The notes beneath the pieces are model-generated. The model saw only the letters and a list, made by a program, of their open reading frames with translations, was not told the origin of the DNA and did no database searches. A stretch of 16,164 nt of DNA from an uncultured Clostridia bacterium (GTDB lineage Bacteria > Bacillota > Clostridia > TANB77 > RGIG9151), in assembly GCA_934500865.1 (NCBI GenBank), contig CAKSUD010000033.1, forward strand, positions 1 through 16,164, in the 5' to 3' direction. Position numbers and translations under genes: made by a program. Below are positions 14,220-16,164 of this stretch, one piece after another. Within the stretch, counting starts at the first letter, position 1. Each line of letters begins with the position of its first letter.

Positions 14220-15218
14220 TTAAACAATATAAATTATCTCGTTACTTGGAAAAAATCTATTTAATAAATCTCTAAAAAATTTACTTGCTTCCTCCTTAAT
14301 AACCGGCTTATACATATACTTACCTCTGCCACGTCCTGTCATAAGGTCAGGAGAATATAAATTAATTGCATTTGGAAAAGCATCTTGATTTATCATTCTA
14401 TGAACATAACTATATGTCATAAAAATCAATTCAAAAAAGACGTCTTTTTTAACATCATCACTCAATTTCTCATTTAATTCTTCAAACAATTTCGTATATA
14501 AAGTTTTCCAATTTTCAACTAAAACAATAGGGGCAATAAGCAACCCAACTTTATATCCTGCCTCTTTTAATTTATTTATAGCATTGATTCTATCATCTAA
14601 TTTTGACGTTCCAAATTCAATACTGCTGATAATTTCTTGAGGATTAACGCTCATTCGAATAATTATTTTCTCTTTTCCTTTTAAATTTAAAATAGGGTCT
14701 ACCATATCAAATTTAGTAGGAAAAGTTAAAAACCCCCTGTGATTATCTGCAAAATTTTCTATTGTCCACACTAAATTGTTTGTTATAGTATTCTCTAAAA
14801 TAAGGTCACTGTTACTGCCTATCTCAAAAGTAAGTTCTCTATCTGATTTGTTTGCAGTCCTTTTTATTTTACTTAACATTTCTTCTCTATTAACAAATAA
14901 TCTTAAATATGCACATTTATTATAATTACAAACTAAATAACAATATAAACACATAGCCGTACATCCCGAAGATGTATATGGTACTAAAAAATCAGATACT
15001 TTATGATTCTCAACATACTTATGAGTTTTCCTTACTCCAATTATTAGGTTATGCTTCATATGGCCAAATTCCTTATTTTCTTTTTCCCTCATCTTCGGAA
15101 TATTGTTATGATTTTCTATTATAAATTTGGGCACATCTTTATATTTTTCTAAAAGCATTTTCCCAAGCGGATAGTTTTCTATATTACTTTCATAATAAAC
15201 CTCATTTGGTTTAAACAT
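14220..15218 (-). CDS. SplB-like radical SAM protein (divergent spore photoproduct lyase homologue)
   Basis: Spore photoproduct lyase uses a SAM-derived radical to reverse the UV thymine dimer of spore DNA. This 332-residue protein matches the family across its length: the opening YYESNIENYPLG, GVRKT, the radical SAM cluster CTAMCLYC (Cys86, Cys90, Cys93) with flanking Tyr92 and Tyr94, GTSKLDDRI, a FELIF strand, GRGKYMY and a final FFPSNEI stretch. The position of the hydrogen-donor cysteine (Cys141 in Bacillus subtilis, FExxCTSD) reads FEIGSNSD here, giving Ser135. Two extra cysteines (Cys97, Cys102) follow the cluster. It is thus a homologue whose repair chemistry may differ. I place the start at ATG 15218, seven bases after GAGGTG; an upstream in-frame GTG at 15227 lies inside that ribosome site. 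It stands alone after a terminator; no splA is adjacent. Confidence 0.85.
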   Translation of the reverse strand: MFKPNEVYYESNIENYPLGKMLLEKYKDVPKFIIENHNNIPKMREKENKEFGHMKHNLIIGVRKTHKYVENHKVSDFLVPYTSSGCTAMCLYCYLVCNYNKCAYLRLFVNREEMLSKIKRTANKSDRELTFEIGSNSDLILENTITNNLVWTIENFADNHRGFLTFPTKFDMVDPILNLKGKEKIIIRMSVNPQEIISSIEFGTSKLDDRINAINKLKEAGYKVGLLIAPIVLVENWKTLYTKLFEELNEKLSDDVKKDVFFELIFMTYSYVHRMINQDAFPNAINLYSPDLMTGRGRGKYMYKPVIKEEASKFFRDLLNRFFPSNEIIYIV

Positions 15219-15251
15219 AAGTTTCACCTCACATTAAGTATTCCAAAAAAT

Positions 15252-15303
15252 AAAAAAATGTATACAAAAAAGATGAACCTGCAATAGATTCACCTTTTTG
15301 TAT
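15252..15303 (-). terminator. Terminator of the YhhN-family gene
   Basis: On the minus strand ATACAAAAAG...TGAA pairs with TTCA...CTTTTTTGTAT (one or two internal mismatches), spanning 15262-15303, and is followed by seven T residues (15252-15258). It starts two bases beyond the stop codon. Confidence 0.8.
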
Positions 15304-15304
15304 A

Positions 15305-15940
15305 TCATTTACTTAAAATAAGCAACGTCTGACCTAAAACATAAAAAATCCAAATTAAAATATCCGTTCTTTTTTCTTTTTTAAGAGTAAACTCCCTAAC
15401 CGCAATAATGCAGTCAGAAACAAGAAAACAAATAATACCCAAACATGGAACAAACCATAATTTGTTAAGAACTATCGCACAACTATATAGCGAATATCCA
15501 GATAAGCAAATCATGTTACAACCAAGCACACCGGCATAAATTAAACAACCGATAAATAGTTTCCTATTCTCACCTAATTTTTGCCCGGAAGTAAAAATAG
15601 CATTAATAGTGCACATTATTAAAAAAGTAAAAATAAATGCACCGGTAATATAACCAGCCATGGCACTGGTACAATGCTTATCTTTTATTCTCAAAGAAAA
15701 ACTCAGTATGTATAAAATATGGGCAAATGCAAAAGATATCATACCACAAACAAAATTCTGTGGATACGGAAGTATTCTTTGGATATCTAAAAAATTCATC
15801 AGTAACAAATCACCTACAAAAGAAAAAATAACTGCGCCCAATACTAAAGAACGTTCATAACTAAAGTGATAGCTAAGCGCAATATAAAATGCCAATAAAA
15901 GCATTCCAAAAGAAAGCACGCACTTTAACCATTTTTTCAT
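15305..15940 (-). CDS. YhhN/TMEM86-family membrane protein (lysoplasmalogenase-like)
   Basis: The 211-residue protein is strongly hydrophobic, with about seven to eight predicted membrane segments separated by short basic loops. Family marks are SFVGDLLLMNF (about 40-50), the AFAHILYILSF segment (71-81) and CFLVSDCIIAVREF near residue 180. The two conserved aspartates (GD and SD) are typical of the YhhN/TMEM86 family. Eukaryotic members hydrolyse lysoplasmalogens in membranes; for bacterial members the substrate is less certain, although plasmalogens are common in anaerobic clostridia. The ATG at 15940 follows GAGAGGAG. The gene is a single unit with a consensus promoter and a terminator, downstream of the tRNA. 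Confidence 0.85.
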   Translation of the reverse strand: MKKWLKCVLSFGMLLLAFYIALSYHFSYERSLVLGAVIFSFVGDLLLMNFLDIQRILPYPQNFVCGMISFAFAHILYILSFSLRIKDKHCTSAMAGYITGAFIFTFLIMCTINAIFTSGQKLGENRKLFIGCLIYAGVLGCNMICLSGYSLYSCAIVLNKLWFVPCLGIICFLVSDCIIAVREFTLKKEKRTDILIWIFYVLGQTLLILSK

Positions 15941-16025
15941 AAATTTCTCCTCTCAAAATAATTGAATGATTACGAATGGCATAAAAAATATTTTACACCT
16001 ATCTATTAATATGCCTCCGGGTGCA

Positions 16026-16055
16026 ATTATACCACGAATTTGCGCGACTGGTCAA
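16026..16055 (-). promoter_or_regulatory. Promoter of the YhhN-family gene
   Basis: The -35 TTGACC (16050-16055), an 18-base spacer and a perfect -10 TATAAT (16026-16031) lie about 85 bases before the start codon. They sit immediately downstream of the tRNA terminator. The leader of roughly 80 bases shows only weak, long-loop pairing (GGCAT with ATGCC). Confidence 0.8.
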
Positions 16056-16058
16056 CAT

Positions 16059-16091
16059 AAAAATAAGACACACGTATGTGTGTCTTATTTT
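16059..16091 (-). terminator. Terminator of the tRNA-Asn transcript
   Basis: A perfect 14-bp stem (16060-16073 with 16078-16091) with a four-base loop follows directly after the CCA end of the tRNA. The A-rich end gives a T run on the minus strand. Confidence 0.85.
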
Positions 16092-16164
16092 GGCTCCTCG
16101 TGTAAGACTCGAACTTACGACCCTTCGGTTAACAGCCGAATGCTCTACCGACTGAGCTAACGAG
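16091..16164 (-). tRNA. tRNA-Asn (GTT anticodon), 5' end cut by the window
   Basis: The minus strand reads a tRNA with D-arm TAGCTCAGTCGGTAGAGC, anticodon stem TTCGG/CCGAA around the loop CTGTTAA (anticodon GTT at 16131-16133), T-arm with GTTCGAGTC and an acceptor 3' strand ACGAGGA ending GCCA. CCA is encoded. By pairing with the acceptor strand, the first two bases of the tRNA lie beyond the window end. Confidence 0.96.

Noticed and set aside
15941..16025. A riboswitch in the leader of the YhhN-family gene
   Set aside because: The leader is only about 80 bases, its pairing (GGCAT/ATGCC) has a long loop and few pairs, and there is no terminator or known aptamer core.
15966..16160. A 64-residue plus-strand reading frame covering the tRNA-Asn region
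   Set aside because: It reads antisense through the tRNA terminator and the tRNA; this is a common spurious frame opposite tRNA genes and has no support as a protein.

Overview
The window looks like a chromosomal segment of a low-GC, anaerobic, probably spore-forming Firmicute of class Clostridia (Lachnospirales-like is my guess). This is inferred from AT-rich codons, GGAGG-type ribosome sites, an oxygen-sensitive class III ribonucleotide reductase, a spore-photoproduct-lyase homologue and a small DUF6514-like protein. I see no transposase, integrase, phage gene or CRISPR array. Every recognised gene is on the minus strand, so transcription runs from high to low coordinates.

In transcription order: a tRNA-Asn cut by the window edge (16091-16164); a YhhN-family membrane protein (15305-15940); a divergent SplB-like radical SAM protein (14220-15218); the M16 peptidase-like pair ymfF-ymfH (14118-11588); a small DUF6514-like gene (11454-11173); a structured repeat or RNA element (11093-10914); nrdD-nrdG behind two tandem NrdR-like boxes (10620-7955); a five-gene operon of ybeY, an SF1 UvrD-like helicase, a RecB/Cas4-like Fe-S nuclease, a nucleotidyltransferase-fold protein and a hotdog thioesterase (7814-3559); a two-gene operon of a ribbon-helix-helix protein and clpB (3424-138); and at the left edge a second, truncated copy of the repeat in opposite orientation. 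Hairpin terminators and sigma-A-type promoters mark most unit boundaries, so the operon limits are fairly clear.

Most genes are housekeeping: deoxynucleotide synthesis without oxygen, rRNA maturation, protein disaggregation and peptidase-like functions. The parts worth a second look are: (1) the 180-bp element at 10914-11093, which folds on paper into a three-way junction, two further hairpins and a terminator, and whose last 77 bp are duplicated perfectly at 1-77; (2) the translationally coupled helicase-nuclease pair with a nucleotidyltransferase-like partner; (3) a SplB homologue with Ser in place of the Cys that serves as hydrogen donor in spore photoproduct lyase; and (4) an uncharacterised ribbon-helix-helix protein directly ahead of clpB, with no CIRCE or CtsR site in view.

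Family assignments rest on motifs read by eye. No database search was possible.
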